In this document: positions 46,806 through 53,944 of the stretch, piece after piece
Numbering within the stretch: the first letter of the stretch is position 1
How the letters are laid out: each line of letters opens with the position of its first letter
NCBI RefSeq assembly: GCF_000350485.1
Contig: NZ_AORV01000026.1
Span: forward strand, 124,001 to 188,000
DNA from: Ruminiclostridium cellobioparum subsp. termitidis CT1112
GTDB taxonomy: Bacteria > Bacillota > Clostridia > Acetivibrionales > DSM-1351
DNA length: 64,000 nucleotides
Direction of reading: 5' to 3'
Made by a program: the position numbers and the translations under genes
Notes under the pieces: model-generated
The model's database searches: none
Seen by the model: only the letters and a program-made list of their open reading frames with translations
Told to the model about the DNA's origin: nothing

Positions 46806-47222
46806 GTAATGAATCCTCCTGCCAATAGATCTATGCTCATTTTAATAATAATTTTACAGGTATTCTCCTGTTGTTTGCTTATTATATCATACCATTTTCT
46901 ACAGGTAAAAATCCAGCTAAAATCCGGCTTCTTCAAGGCTCTTTTGCATAAATGCAAAAGAGCAGTATTTGATTACATAAAATTACATTTTATCAAAATT
47001 ATTCATATTTTATTGTTGCAAAAAGTATGTAAGGTTGTCTTTTTTTATTGAAGGGATAAAACAATAGAAAAACAAAACACTAACTTTATCTTAGCAGCCT
47101 CTCTTCACCTTCTTATGCCCACATATATCCATATATTTCTATATTTACCTTAATTTTACTCAATAACTGTCTTTTATTTATAAAAGGTTGGATTTACAAA
47201 ATTGAAAATTTGTTAAGGCAAA

Positions 47223-47342
47223 GGATAAACTTGCATCCATTATATTTCGATAATCAAAAAATGTAGCAGGTATTACGGTCAAACTGTCGTAATGTCCTGC
47301 TTTTTTATTTTTATGGAGGTGACAATGATGCCGAAAAATTAA
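47223..47342 (+). ncRNA. Structured leader with terminator and a 5-codon ORF (riboswitch- or sRNA-like)
   Basis: Two small hairpins in tandem (GGAT/ATCC at 47223-47238 and ATTAT/ATAAT at 47239-47254) are followed by an intrinsic terminator (AGCAGG..ATTACG / CGTAAT..CCTGCT, 47265-47301, with T runs to 47312). Directly after it come GGAGGTGA and an ATG ATG CCG AAA AAT TAA reading frame (47325-47342). The layout is that of a riboswitch or attenuator before a gene, but the gene is only five codons long. No known riboswitch class was recognised. The rest of 46806-47222 is AT-rich and holds nothing I can support. Confidence 0.4.
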
Positions 47343-47360
47343 ATTTTTCTTGCTCATATG

Positions 47361-47390
47361 TTTACAAATCCAAGCATCCCATCTCCTTAC
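47361..47390 (+). promoter_or_regulatory. Alternative-sigma promoter P1 (sigma-holin operon)
   Basis: TTTACA at 47361-47366 is followed after 16 bases by CTCCTTAC at 47383-47390. The same layout occurs at 48406 and 52966. TTTACA-type -35 boxes are known for the UviA/BotR/TetR/TcdR sigma group. The promoter lies directly before the sigma gene and implies autoregulation. Confidence 0.6.
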
Positions 47391-47412
47391 CACTTGAAAG
47401 GTGGGATGCATT

Positions 47413-47952
47413 ATGACTATCAATATTATTGCAAAATCACAAGGTGGGGACGGCGATGCCACTTTAATGCTTGTGGAAAAGTTCAATCCATTGCTTAAGA
47501 AATACGCTTATAAGCTTTCTTATGATGATGCCTATAATGATCTCCTTACTGATTTTATCGAGCTGCTGCATAATATGCAGATCAAAAATATCCATAACAA
47601 AAGTGAAGGAAGCATGGTTTCCTACATATGCACTTCAGTTCACAGCAGTTATATAAAAAGATTGATAGAAGTCAAACGACTTGGGAAACTTCTGCTTTAT
47701 TCAGACTTAAATGAAAATGAATTATATTATGTTGAATCCATATCCTCAACTAACGATGTATACAATTATGAATTATCGTTTATCCAAAAAATATTAACAA
47801 AACAAGAACTGGCAGTTATAAGTATGATTTATTTCACCGGTTACACAGTAACAGAAATCGCAAATTTCTATGGTACTTCAAGACAAGCTGTTAATCAGAT
47901 GAAAAATAGAGCACTGAAAAAACTGCGTAACGCTTTTTCGGACAAGCTATAG
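47413..47952 (+). CDS. Alternative sigma factor of UviA/BotR/TcdR size
   Basis: This 179-residue protein has a sigma-2-like helical N-terminal half (DDAYNDLLTDFIELLHNMQI, SMVSYICTSVHSSYIKRLIE) and a sigma-4 HTH near the end (LAVISMIYFTGYTVTEIANF, YGTSRQAVNQMKNRALKKLR). Length and position before a TcdE-type holin match the clostridial group-5 sigma factors that drive toxin or bacteriocin genes. The ATG at 47413 follows AAAGGTGGG; the GTG at 47401 falls inside that site. The holin gene starts 13 bp after the stop. A matching promoter precedes the gene itself, so positive autoregulation is likely. Confidence 0.75.
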   Translation: MTINIIAKSQGGDGDATLMLVEKFNPLLKKYAYKLSYDDAYNDLLTDFIELLHNMQIKNIHNKSEGSMVSYICTSVHSSYIKRLIEVKRLGKLLLYSDLNENELYYVESISSTNDVYNYELSFIQKILTKQELAVISMIYFTGYTVTEIANFYGTSRQAVNQMKNRALKKLRNAFSDKL

Positions 47953-47964
47953 GAGGACAGGCTT

Positions 47965-48372
47965 ATGGACTCAGTGTTGGATAAGGCTAAAATAATCTTT
48001 GCGCTCTCGGGGGGAGTTTTCGGATGGCTCTTTGGCGCCTTTGACTCCCTTATATATGCTCTCATTGCTTTTGTCGCAATCGATTATATTACAGGAGTGC
48101 TGGTTGCGATTCATAATAGGACAGTATCCAGTGAGACAGGCTTTAAAGGTATCAGCAAAAAGGTTATGATATTTGCTCTGGTCGCCCTGGGCAATATTAT
48201 TGATCAGAATATTATCAGCTCCGGAAGTTCTATCAGAACGATGATAATAATGTTTTATCTGTCCAACGAAGGTATCAGCATAATTGAGAATGCAGGCAAT
48301 ATAGGCCTGCCATTACCTCAAAAGCTTAAAACCATCATACGGCAGCTAAACAAAAGCGATGACAGTAAATAG
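47965..48372 (+). CDS. TcdE-type holin (phage holin family 4)
   Basis: This 135-residue membrane protein has three hydrophobic segments and the family-4 holin signature: IDYITGVLVAIHNRTVSSETGFKGISKK (here given as DYITGVLVA and SSETGFKGISKK) and FYLSNEGISIIENAGNIGLP. This family includes TcdE, which releases the signal-less toxins of C. difficile, and phage holins that release endolysins. It is encoded 13 bp after the sigma gene with a TAGGAGG site, so they form one operon. No other phage genes are present. Confidence 0.88.
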   Translation: MDSVLDKAKIIFALSGGVFGWLFGAFDSLIYALIAFVAIDYITGVLVAIHNRTVSSETGFKGISKKVMIFALVALGNIIDQNIISSGSSIRTMIIMFYLSNEGISIIENAGNIGLPLPQKLKTIIRQLNKSDDSK

Positions 48373-48405
48373 TTAACAAGCATTAATAAAAGTTTGCAGG
48401 TATAG

Positions 48406-48435
48406 TTTACATTTCGCATAAATCTTTCTCTCTAT
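48406..48435 (+). promoter_or_regulatory. Alternative-sigma promoter P2 (lysozyme gene)
   Basis: TTTACA at 48406-48411 and CTCTCTAT at 48428-48435 are 16 bases apart, as at the other two sites. The upstream bases TTTGCAGGTATAG closely match those before P3 (TTTTGCAAATATTAG). It lies about 78 bp before the lysozyme-like gene. Confidence 0.65.
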
Positions 48436-48512
48436 CTTACAGAAGATGCTTCTAAGACGGCGCGCGACATTTTGGGGGTGCTTCAATAAATTTATGAAAG
48501 TAGGTAATAATT

Positions 48513-49559
48513 ATGGCAGCAACTCCAGCTTGGCCTGTTTTACAGACAGGAAGTTCAGGAAAAAACGTGAGCGCTTTACAGTGCCTGCTGACTTTCCAAG
48601 GGTATTCTCTCACAATAGACGGAAGTTTTGGTTCAGGCACCCAGACCGCTGTAATCAACTTCCAAAGAAGTAAAAGCCTTTCGCCTGACGGCGTAGCAGG
48701 GCCGAACACTCTGTCGGCACTGATTGTCACAGTGCGGAATGGTACTAACAACTACGCAGCCAGAGCAGCACAGTATCTGTTAAGTAAGTTCGAAAGCATT
48801 ACTGTGGACGGCGCATTCGGCAGCAACTCCACCTCCGTCACGGTAACTTTTCAGCAGAAGATGGGGATTTCGTCCGATGGTGTTGTCGGTCCGACCACCT
48901 GGCAGTATCTTTTCGGCTATAACGCTTATCCCGTTACACCGCCTTCCGGCACCGTTTACGCATCCAAATGCAGTGGAACGTCCACCCTTACCACGGCGCA
49001 AATGTTGGCAAATGCCCAATACATCAGCACCTATCTGCAAGGTCAGGGGTTTAGTAAACAGGCTGCCTGCGGTATGCTTGGCAATATCTACCATGAAAGC
49101 AGAGTTAATCCCGGTATATGGGAAGGCGGATACCTTGACAATCCCAGAGGAGGTTATGGTTTAGTCCAGTGGACATCGACGACTTATTCCTCTAATGGGG
49201 TACCCAGCCCATTTCTCGTCTATGCGGCTTCCATAGGCCTGATCAGCAATAAAACAGCCGTTGCAGAACTTGATTCACTGGCTACCAACAATCCCAAAAG
49301 ACTTATGGATGCCGAATTGGACTGGCTGGTTCAAAGTATGAAGCCGGGTCAGGGTTATTTCTTCTACAGCTCGTCTTTTAATCATTCCGGGTATACAACA
49401 ATGACCTATGATTCGTTCAGACTATCAACTCTTGATGCAGGTACGCTGGCCACTATTTTTCATGATTATTATGAAAGATCAGGTGACTCTGCGGCTGCAA
49501 TAGCAGCAAACAGAGCAACTCCCGCCAGAAATTACTTCAACACGGGTGCGTTTTCTTAA
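48513..49559 (+). CDS. Leaderless peptidoglycan hydrolase: two PG-binding domains and a phage-tail-type lysozyme
   Basis: This 348-residue protein has two PG_binding_1 repeats (residues 10-70 and 78-132, each ending SPDGVAGPNT or SSDGVVGPTTW) and a C-terminal domain (about 150-345) like phage tail lysozymes. The latter has GMLGNIYHESRVNPGIW with the probable catalytic Glu and GGYGLVQWTS. It begins MAATPAWPVLQTGSSGKNVS and has no signal peptide or membrane segment, so export needs another route; the adjacent holin is the obvious one. It has its own sigma-type promoter. A GTAGG site precedes the ATG. A prophage endolysin origin is possible. Confidence 0.85.
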   Translation: MAATPAWPVLQTGSSGKNVSALQCLLTFQGYSLTIDGSFGSGTQTAVINFQRSKSLSPDGVAGPNTLSALIVTVRNGTNNYAARAAQYLLSKFESITVDGAFGSNSTSVTVTFQQKMGISSDGVVGPTTWQYLFGYNAYPVTPPSGTVYASKCSGTSTLTTAQMLANAQYISTYLQGQGFSKQAACGMLGNIYHESRVNPGIWEGGYLDNPRGGYGLVQWTSTTYSSNGVPSPFLVYAASIGLISNKTAVAELDSLATNNPKRLMDAELDWLVQSMKPGQGYFFYSSSFNHSGYTTMTYDSFRLSTLDAGTLATIFHDYYERSGDSAAAIAANRATPARNYFNTGAFS

Positions 49560-49576
49560 TTGAGTGATAACTTCTC

Positions 49577-49615
49577 AGCGAAGCAGGCTCCGGTTTGACC
49601 AGAGCCTGCTTCGCT
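49577..49615 (+). terminator. Terminator after the lysozyme gene
   Basis: AGCGAAGCAGGCTC and GAGCCTGCTTCGCT form a 14-bp perfect stem followed by AATTTTA, 17 bp after the stop. Confidence 0.8.
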
Positions 49616-49646
49616 AATTTTAGCAATTTCTCGTGAAGGACTAAAA

Positions 49647-50456
49647 CTAGGACAGCTTTGTACCGATATTAACGTCAGTAAAATCATACCACGTTACATA
49701 CGGTATTTTCTGCCATTGGCTGAAAGCCTCATTATATTCATCTTCGGTGGCGCTTTGATGATTAACAAAGTAGGATACGCTCATATTGTTTTCTGAATCG
49801 GTATTTGATTCGCTATAAGTAAATTTATCTATCGAGTACGTGTTTTTGTCAAAAGTAATTGTACAAATTCCAACGTCAGCCGCACCGCTGGAAGCTACAA
49901 ATGTCCCGTCGGTCCTCAGATCGCCAAATTGTCTTGCAGAAAAAGTATAACCATAGACTATACCGTCCTGATAGCTTAAAACTTCAACGCCATAACTGTT
50001 GCCATTAACGTTAAGCGATAGAATTACCGCCGGTGTGCCTCCATGTCCTATATCGATAACTGCAAAATTTGCCACATCTGCGGTAACTTCCGGGCTGATT
50101 GCCTGGTTCAATTGGCTTATATTCAAATTTTTGTTGGCATCGGTGCTGAAGAACTCTGCCTTGTTTTGCAGCACCGACTGATACGCGCTCAACGGTGATT
50201 TACCCGGCAGCGTGACTTCAGCTGACGTTTCACTGCTGTCTGCCGGAGCGTCACCCGTGGTTATCTCAGCCGATGTACCTGACTGCGCAGGCGGCGGAAT
50301 TCCGGCAGATGAAGCAGCAGATTGGCCGGAAGACGCTGCAGAATCGGCAAACGTGCCCGAAGCACCGCCGTTTTGTGAACAGGCGCTAAAAACCAGCAGC
50401 AGCGCAGACGATAACAGAATGGCTGCTGCTCTCCTAAAAAAATGTACATGTTTCAT
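49647..50456 (-). CDS. Hypothetical lipoprotein
   Basis: This 269-residue protein has a lipoprotein signal (LLSSALLLVFSACSQ) and a long Ala/Ser/Gly/Thr/Pro-rich linker (about residues 27-85), then a compact domain of unknown family (residues 95-269). The start of the linker, QNGGASGTFADSAASS, resembles that of the lipoprotein at 45786 (NGGASGAISNAAAS). It lies on the opposite strand, inside the sigma/holin region. It could be a wall-tethered protein of the same system, but nothing in the sequence proves that. Confidence 0.65.
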   Translation of the reverse strand: MKHVHFFRRAAAILLSSALLLVFSACSQNGGASGTFADSAASSGQSAASSAGIPPPAQSGTSAEITTGDAPADSSETSAEVTLPGKSPLSAYQSVLQNKAEFFSTDANKNLNISQLNQAISPEVTADVANFAVIDIGHGGTPAVILSLNVNGNSYGVEVLSYQDGIVYGYTFSARQFGDLRTDGTFVASSGAADVGICTITFDKNTYSIDKFTYSESNTDSENNMSVSYFVNHQSATEDEYNEAFSQWQKIPYVTWYDFTDVNIGTKLS

Positions 50457-50965
50457 TTACAATCACTCCTATATTTAAAAGTCTGAATAAAAGCAATAAT
50501 AATATCTTTCACTATACTTTAGACAACTAAGCATATCATTTGGTTCCATTTTTCTTATGTTTTGACCGGTTTATACAGTTGCTTTCCAAAATATTAACCC
50601 TGCAAGGATATTTGAATATGTAAAAGAACTACCATACGTTCATGTAAATAAAGACAACAATGCAGAGAAAATGCAACAACAAAAATAAAAATATTTTCAT
50701 ATTTTTTACTTTTGCCCTTCATGCCCCATAAAATATGGGTCAGGAGCAATGACAGGTTATTTATATTTTAATTAATGTAGTATGAATTATTTGTATATTT
50801 TTGTATAATTAGGGTTATGAACCCATTTAAGATATAATAAAAATAACAGAGGGGGGAGAATCAGACAATAAAGCCGGGAAATACTTCGATTTAAATAATC
50901 TATTTAGAAAAATCGGATAAATTGATGCAATTTTATGCTGTGAAAAGACTGGGGGTATAAACCAA
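50457..50965. promoter_or_regulatory. Intergenic region with two TATAAT boxes and two palindromes before the ECF sigma gene
   Basis: No coding frame is supported here. A small palindrome (CCCATA-AAA-TATGGG) lies at 50725-50739. TATAAT boxes are at 50804-50809 and 50833-50838, and a GGGTT-ATG-AACCC palindrome at 50812-50824 overlaps the -35 position of the second. The leader from there to the ATG is about 120 bases. A GGGGG-type site precedes the ATG at 50966. Confidence 0.45.
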
Positions 50966-51541
50966 ATGATAGGATTATTAGCTGCAATCACGGAACTTGA
51001 AGAAAATGACAGGGCCTTCGTGCTCCATCTTTATAAGAATTATTATTGTCTTGCCCGAAAAATTATTTTTAGCATAACACATGATAATAAAGATATTGAA
51101 GACTTAATAAATGACGCGTTCATAAAACTTATCGAAAAAATTTCTTTAATACGCACATTTGATAGTTGCAAAACTACTACCTATGTTGTCTATACTGTTA
51201 GGAGCATTTCAATCAATTATATAAAACATAAAAAGGTTGAGAAAAAACACATATTTTACAGTGACGACATTGATATTGCAGTTGATCTGTCCAATCTTGA
51301 AAACGATTCAGGTTATGAGCTTGTTCGTCAGGAAGAATTGGATTTGTTGAGTGACGCTGTTTCAAAACTTCCTCAAAAGAAAAAGGACTTATTATATTTT
51401 AAATATGTACTCGAAATGAAAGATGAGGAAATAGCAAAAATTTTTGAAATTGCTCCTAACAGCATCCGGCAGTATTTGACGCGTGCCCGGCGGGATGCCA
51501 GGAAACTTATCCAAAGGGAGGAGAGCTATAATGCCAAATAA
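50966..51541 (+). CDS. RNA polymerase sigma factor, ECF type
   Basis: This 191-residue protein has a sigma-2-like region (residues 20-90: AFVLHLYKNYYCLARKII, DLINDAFIKLIEKISLI) and a sigma-4 HTH (residues 125-180: LSDAVSKLPQKKKDLLYFKY, DEEIAKIFEIAPNSIRQYLT). It is a stand-alone regulator that redirects RNA polymerase. Its gene overlaps the next gene by 11 bp; that product has one membrane segment and a DUF4367 domain, as expected of an anti-sigma partner. Its relation to the 47413 sigma factor is unclear. Confidence 0.82.
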   Translation: MIGLLAAITELEENDRAFVLHLYKNYYCLARKIIFSITHDNKDIEDLINDAFIKLIEKISLIRTFDSCKTTTYVVYTVRSISINYIKHKKVEKKHIFYSDDIDIAVDLSNLENDSGYELVRQEELDLLSDAVSKLPQKKKDLLYFKYVLEMKDEEIAKIFEIAPNSIRQYLTRARRDARKLIQREESYNAK

Positions 51542-52298
51542 CAATCCGGAAGGGATTAAGAAACTAAATGAAGTATATGAAAACTGTTTATTCTCGCTGG
51601 CGATGCATAACCTGGCCAGAGAAGACGGGAAAATATTCCTCGAGGAAAATACACAGCTTAAAATCGATCCCCATAACCTTCCGTCACCTGAAAACATGAA
51701 AAGATTTACCAGGTTACTGGATGAGCACTTACGGAACTTGAAAAAATCTCAAAAAGGCTCTCATATTTTAAGAATATTCAAGAGAACTGCTATTGCCTTA
51801 ATGGCTGTAATAATATCCTTCTCCGCCATGATTGCCAGCGTTCATGCATTCCGGGTTCAAGTCCTGAATTTTCTGATAGGCATAGAGCCCAAGTATACAT
51901 CACTTCAACTGAATGATAATAGCAATAATACTCAAGGTGCCGAGCAGTTAATTGTAAATTGGACAAATACCTATGTTCCCACATATATGCCTGATGGCTA
52001 TGAAGTCGGCAGCATAACCTATACTGACTCTATTAAAAAACTGATATTTGAAAATTCAGATTATAATTCTATTATCACATATACTGAATACGATTCCACA
52101 AACACTATTGCAGTTGACACGGAAGGAGCTTCACTCATAGAAAAAGTAAATATAAACGGACAGGACGGAACACTCTCAATCAAGGATTCTGTGACTTCCA
52201 TAGCATGGACAATGGATAATCATCTTTTTAGTATTCAAGGTCAAATAAATAAATCTGAAGCAGTAAAAATAGCTGAAGGTGTAAAATTCGTAAAATAA
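51531..52298 (+). CDS. Membrane-bound DUF4367 protein, probable anti-sigma partner
   Basis: This 255-residue protein has a cytosolic N-terminus of about 80 residues, one membrane segment (AIALMAVIISFSAMIASVHA) and an extracellular DUF4367-like domain (residues 140-255: TYVPTYMPDGYEVGSITYTD to LFSIQGQINKSEAVKIAEGV). DUF4367 proteins often follow ECF sigma genes in Clostridia and are thought to hold the sigma factor inactive until a signal arrives. The ATG at 51531 is chosen because AAAGGGAGGAG precedes it; it overlaps the sigma gene by 11 bp. Confidence 0.78.
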   Translation: MPNNNPEGIKKLNEVYENCLFSLAMHNLAREDGKIFLEENTQLKIDPHNLPSPENMKRFTRLLDEHLRNLKKSQKGSHILRIFKRTAIALMAVIISFSAMIASVHAFRVQVLNFLIGIEPKYTSLQLNDNSNNTQGAEQLIVNWTNTYVPTYMPDGYEVGSITYTDSIKKLIFENSDYNSIITYTEYDSTNTIAVDTEGASLIEKVNINGQDGTLSIKDSVTSIAWTMDNHLFSIQGQINKSEAVKIAEGVKFVK

Positions 52299-52318
52299 AA
52301 TTTAAAAATACTGTTGCA

Positions 52319-52374
52319 AAATACCTCCCCGGTTGTCTTTGTATTATAGAGGACAACTACTTGAGGAGGTATTT
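52319..52374 (+). promoter_or_regulatory. Long nested hairpin that hides the SD site of the next gene
   Basis: AAATACCTCC (52319-52328) pairs with GGAGGTATTT (52365-52374), and GTTGTC/GACAAC (52332-52337/52352-52357) pairs inside. The GGAGG at 52365-52369 is the ribosome binding site of the ATG at 52381, so the structure would block translation until opened. Confidence 0.55.
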
Positions 52375-52380
52375 ACTGTT

Positions 52381-52809
52381 ATGAAAAAAATTGTTATCAC
52401 TGGTTTAACGGTATTCATGGTGTTCCTATTAGCAGTTCCTGCATTCGCGGCAGCTGGAAGCAGCCTGGGAACCAAAGCCGTAATGTCACCCCAATTCCAG
52501 CATATATGGCAAATGAGCGCAGGACTTGGTATTGACTCATCCGGGAAAGCACATTGTACAGGGTCGGCTGATGTTGCAAGCACCACATATAAAGCAAATT
52601 TGACTGTTTCATTACAAAAAAACACCAATGGTTCCTGGTCAACGGTTAAAATGTGGACAGGCAGTGCCGTAGGCCCAGGTTTGGTTGTTCAGGGTGATTA
52701 TTATGTCACCGGCGGCACATACAGGGCATGCTCAACAGTTCAGGTCTATAGTTCTGCGGGTACTCTTATAGAAACGGAATCTCTTTATTCCGCTGAAAAA
52801 ACCTATTGA
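52381..52809 (+). CDS. Small secreted beta-rich protein
   Basis: This 142-residue protein begins with a Sec signal peptide (MKKIVITGLTVFMVFLLAVP then AFAAAGSS, cleavage after the AFA motif). The mature part is rich in Ser, Thr, Gly and beta strands (GKAHCTGSADVASTTYKANL, TVKMWTGSAVGPGLVVQGD) and resembles a family of small clostridial secreted proteins known to me as DUF6147-like. Function is unknown. Its start is ATG at 52381 after GGAGG; the longer frame from TTG is rejected. It follows the DUF4367 gene by 82 bp and has a strongly structured leader. Confidence 0.7.
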   Translation: MKKIVITGLTVFMVFLLAVPAFAAAGSSLGTKAVMSPQFQHIWQMSAGLGIDSSGKAHCTGSADVASTTYKANLTVSLQKNTNGSWSTVKMWTGSAVGPGLVVQGDYYVTGGTYRACSTVQVYSSAGTLIETESLYSAEKTY

Positions 52810-52838
52810 GGAAATATTATTTTGTTTATTTGCCATTT

Positions 52839-52901
52839 TAAAATCACCTTTCCATTAATATAGCAGCTTGAAGCTCTATTTTAATGGAAAGGTGATTTTT
52901 T
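52839..52901 (+). terminator. Terminator after the small secreted protein gene
   Basis: AAAATCACCTTTCCATTAA pairs with a complementary segment ending at 52901, forming a long stem with a T run of six. It ends transcription before promoter P3. Confidence 0.85.
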
Positions 52902-52965
52902 GTATAACTGCTGTTGAGCACCTGAATAGTGAAGAAGCTGTTAATCAAAGTTTTGCAAATATTAG

Positions 52966-52995
52966 TTTACAAATCCTGTAATACTCTCTCTTTAT
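52966..52995 (+). promoter_or_regulatory. Alternative-sigma promoter P3 (NlpC/P60-like gene)
   Basis: TTTACA at 52966-52971 and CTCTTTAT at 52988-52995 are 16 bases apart. TTTACAAATCC is shared with P1, and the upstream TTGCAAATATTAG with P2. It lies about 130 bp before the gene at 53127. Confidence 0.65.
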
Positions 52996-53126
52996 TGTAT
53001 GAAGTGAGCGAATATTGACAGATGATACGGTTTAAAAGCTTGGACAACTATTAATCCGTTACGTCCAAATTATCTCTATCAATTAAAGCCTGCTCAAAAT
53101 CTATTATAAAGAAAGGTGATATCTTT

Positions 53127-53870
53127 ATGGGTTTCAAAGAATTAGTCAGTACTTATCAGAGCTTTTATACCAATTTTTCTGTAACCGGATCAACTTTACC
53201 AGCAGGAGCAACAATGCCAGAAACAATCAAACTGAGATTACCCTACTTTCAATCCCATGATGGAATTTATGGTGGCAAAAGCTCATATGCAGATATTCAA
53301 AACGCTATCAGAAATAAATATTTCAATACCCAAACCGGACATTGGAATAAATCAGCAGCCACCATACAATCCGAGATAAACTCCGCGCCTGACAGTGAAA
53401 AGAAAATTTATGGAATGGATTGTTCAGGCCTGGTCTATTTTGTGCTGAATGAATCCACAAAACCAAGTACCACTGATGATATGACAAAAGGCGCACTTTA
53501 TTCTCAATTTAAGGTATCCTATGCAAACGGAGTATCCGCCAACAATCTTACAAGTACAAGCAACGGAGTACAAAAAACAAGGGCCCAGGATATGGTGGTT
53601 GGTTGTACAATGCGGTCTGATAATGGCGGACATGTGCTTGTCATTTATCAAGTTGATAAAAATTCCAGTGGAATTGTGACTAAAATCTATTACGCCCATT
53701 CTAATGGTTCCGATGGCCCGCATACCGGAACCATAACGATAGGAGATAGTACAAAAGATCTAAAAGATGCCAAACAGACCTGGAATGATATAGCATATAC
53801 AGACTCAGTTGCAAAAAACTATTATAACTATACTATCTTGCTGAACAATCTGATTCCTTACGCTTCCTAG
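53127..53870 (+). CDS. Leaderless NlpC/P60-like cysteine hydrolase
   Basis: This 247-residue protein has the NlpC/P60 catalytic signature GMDCSGLVYFVL around residue 98 (the Cys) and a later GGHVLVIYQV with the His, followed by IYYAHSNGSDGPHTGTI. These place it among wall-peptide hydrolases or related amidases, although the fold is divergent. It starts MGFKELVSTYQSFYTNFSVT and has no signal peptide. It has a P3 promoter of the TTTACA type and a GAAAGGTGAT site. It is a good candidate for holin-dependent export. The exact bond cleaved cannot be told from sequence. Confidence 0.75.
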   Translation: MGFKELVSTYQSFYTNFSVTGSTLPAGATMPETIKLRLPYFQSHDGIYGGKSSYADIQNAIRNKYFNTQTGHWNKSAATIQSEINSAPDSEKKIYGMDCSGLVYFVLNESTKPSTTDDMTKGALYSQFKVSYANGVSANNLTSTSNGVQKTRAQDMVVGCTMRSDNGGHVLVIYQVDKNSSGIVTKIYYAHSNGSDGPHTGTITIGDSTKDLKDAKQTWNDIAYTDSVAKNYYNYTILLNNLIPYAS

Positions 53871-53902
53871 TACTAATTTCTATAGCTTGTTCATAAAGAA
53901 TC

Positions 53903-53932
53903 AAGGGGGAGTCCCGCCCGGGACTTCCCCTT
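53903..53932. terminator. GC-rich hairpin after the NlpC/P60-like gene
   Basis: AAGGGG and CCCCTT arms with an inner AGTCCC/GGGACT form a strong stem between convergent genes. The T run is short, so it may serve both directions weakly. Confidence 0.65.
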
Positions 53933-53944
53933 AACAAATTGGTT

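Noticed and set aside
48446-48673. 75-codon plus-strand frame overlapping the lysozyme gene
   Set aside because: It lies in a different frame from the well-supported PG-binding protein and has no domain.
47413-49559. Intact prophage or phage lysis region
   Set aside because: Holin and lysozyme are present, but there is no integrase, terminase, capsid or tail gene and no att-like repeat in the window. A decayed lysis cassette stays open as an alternative.
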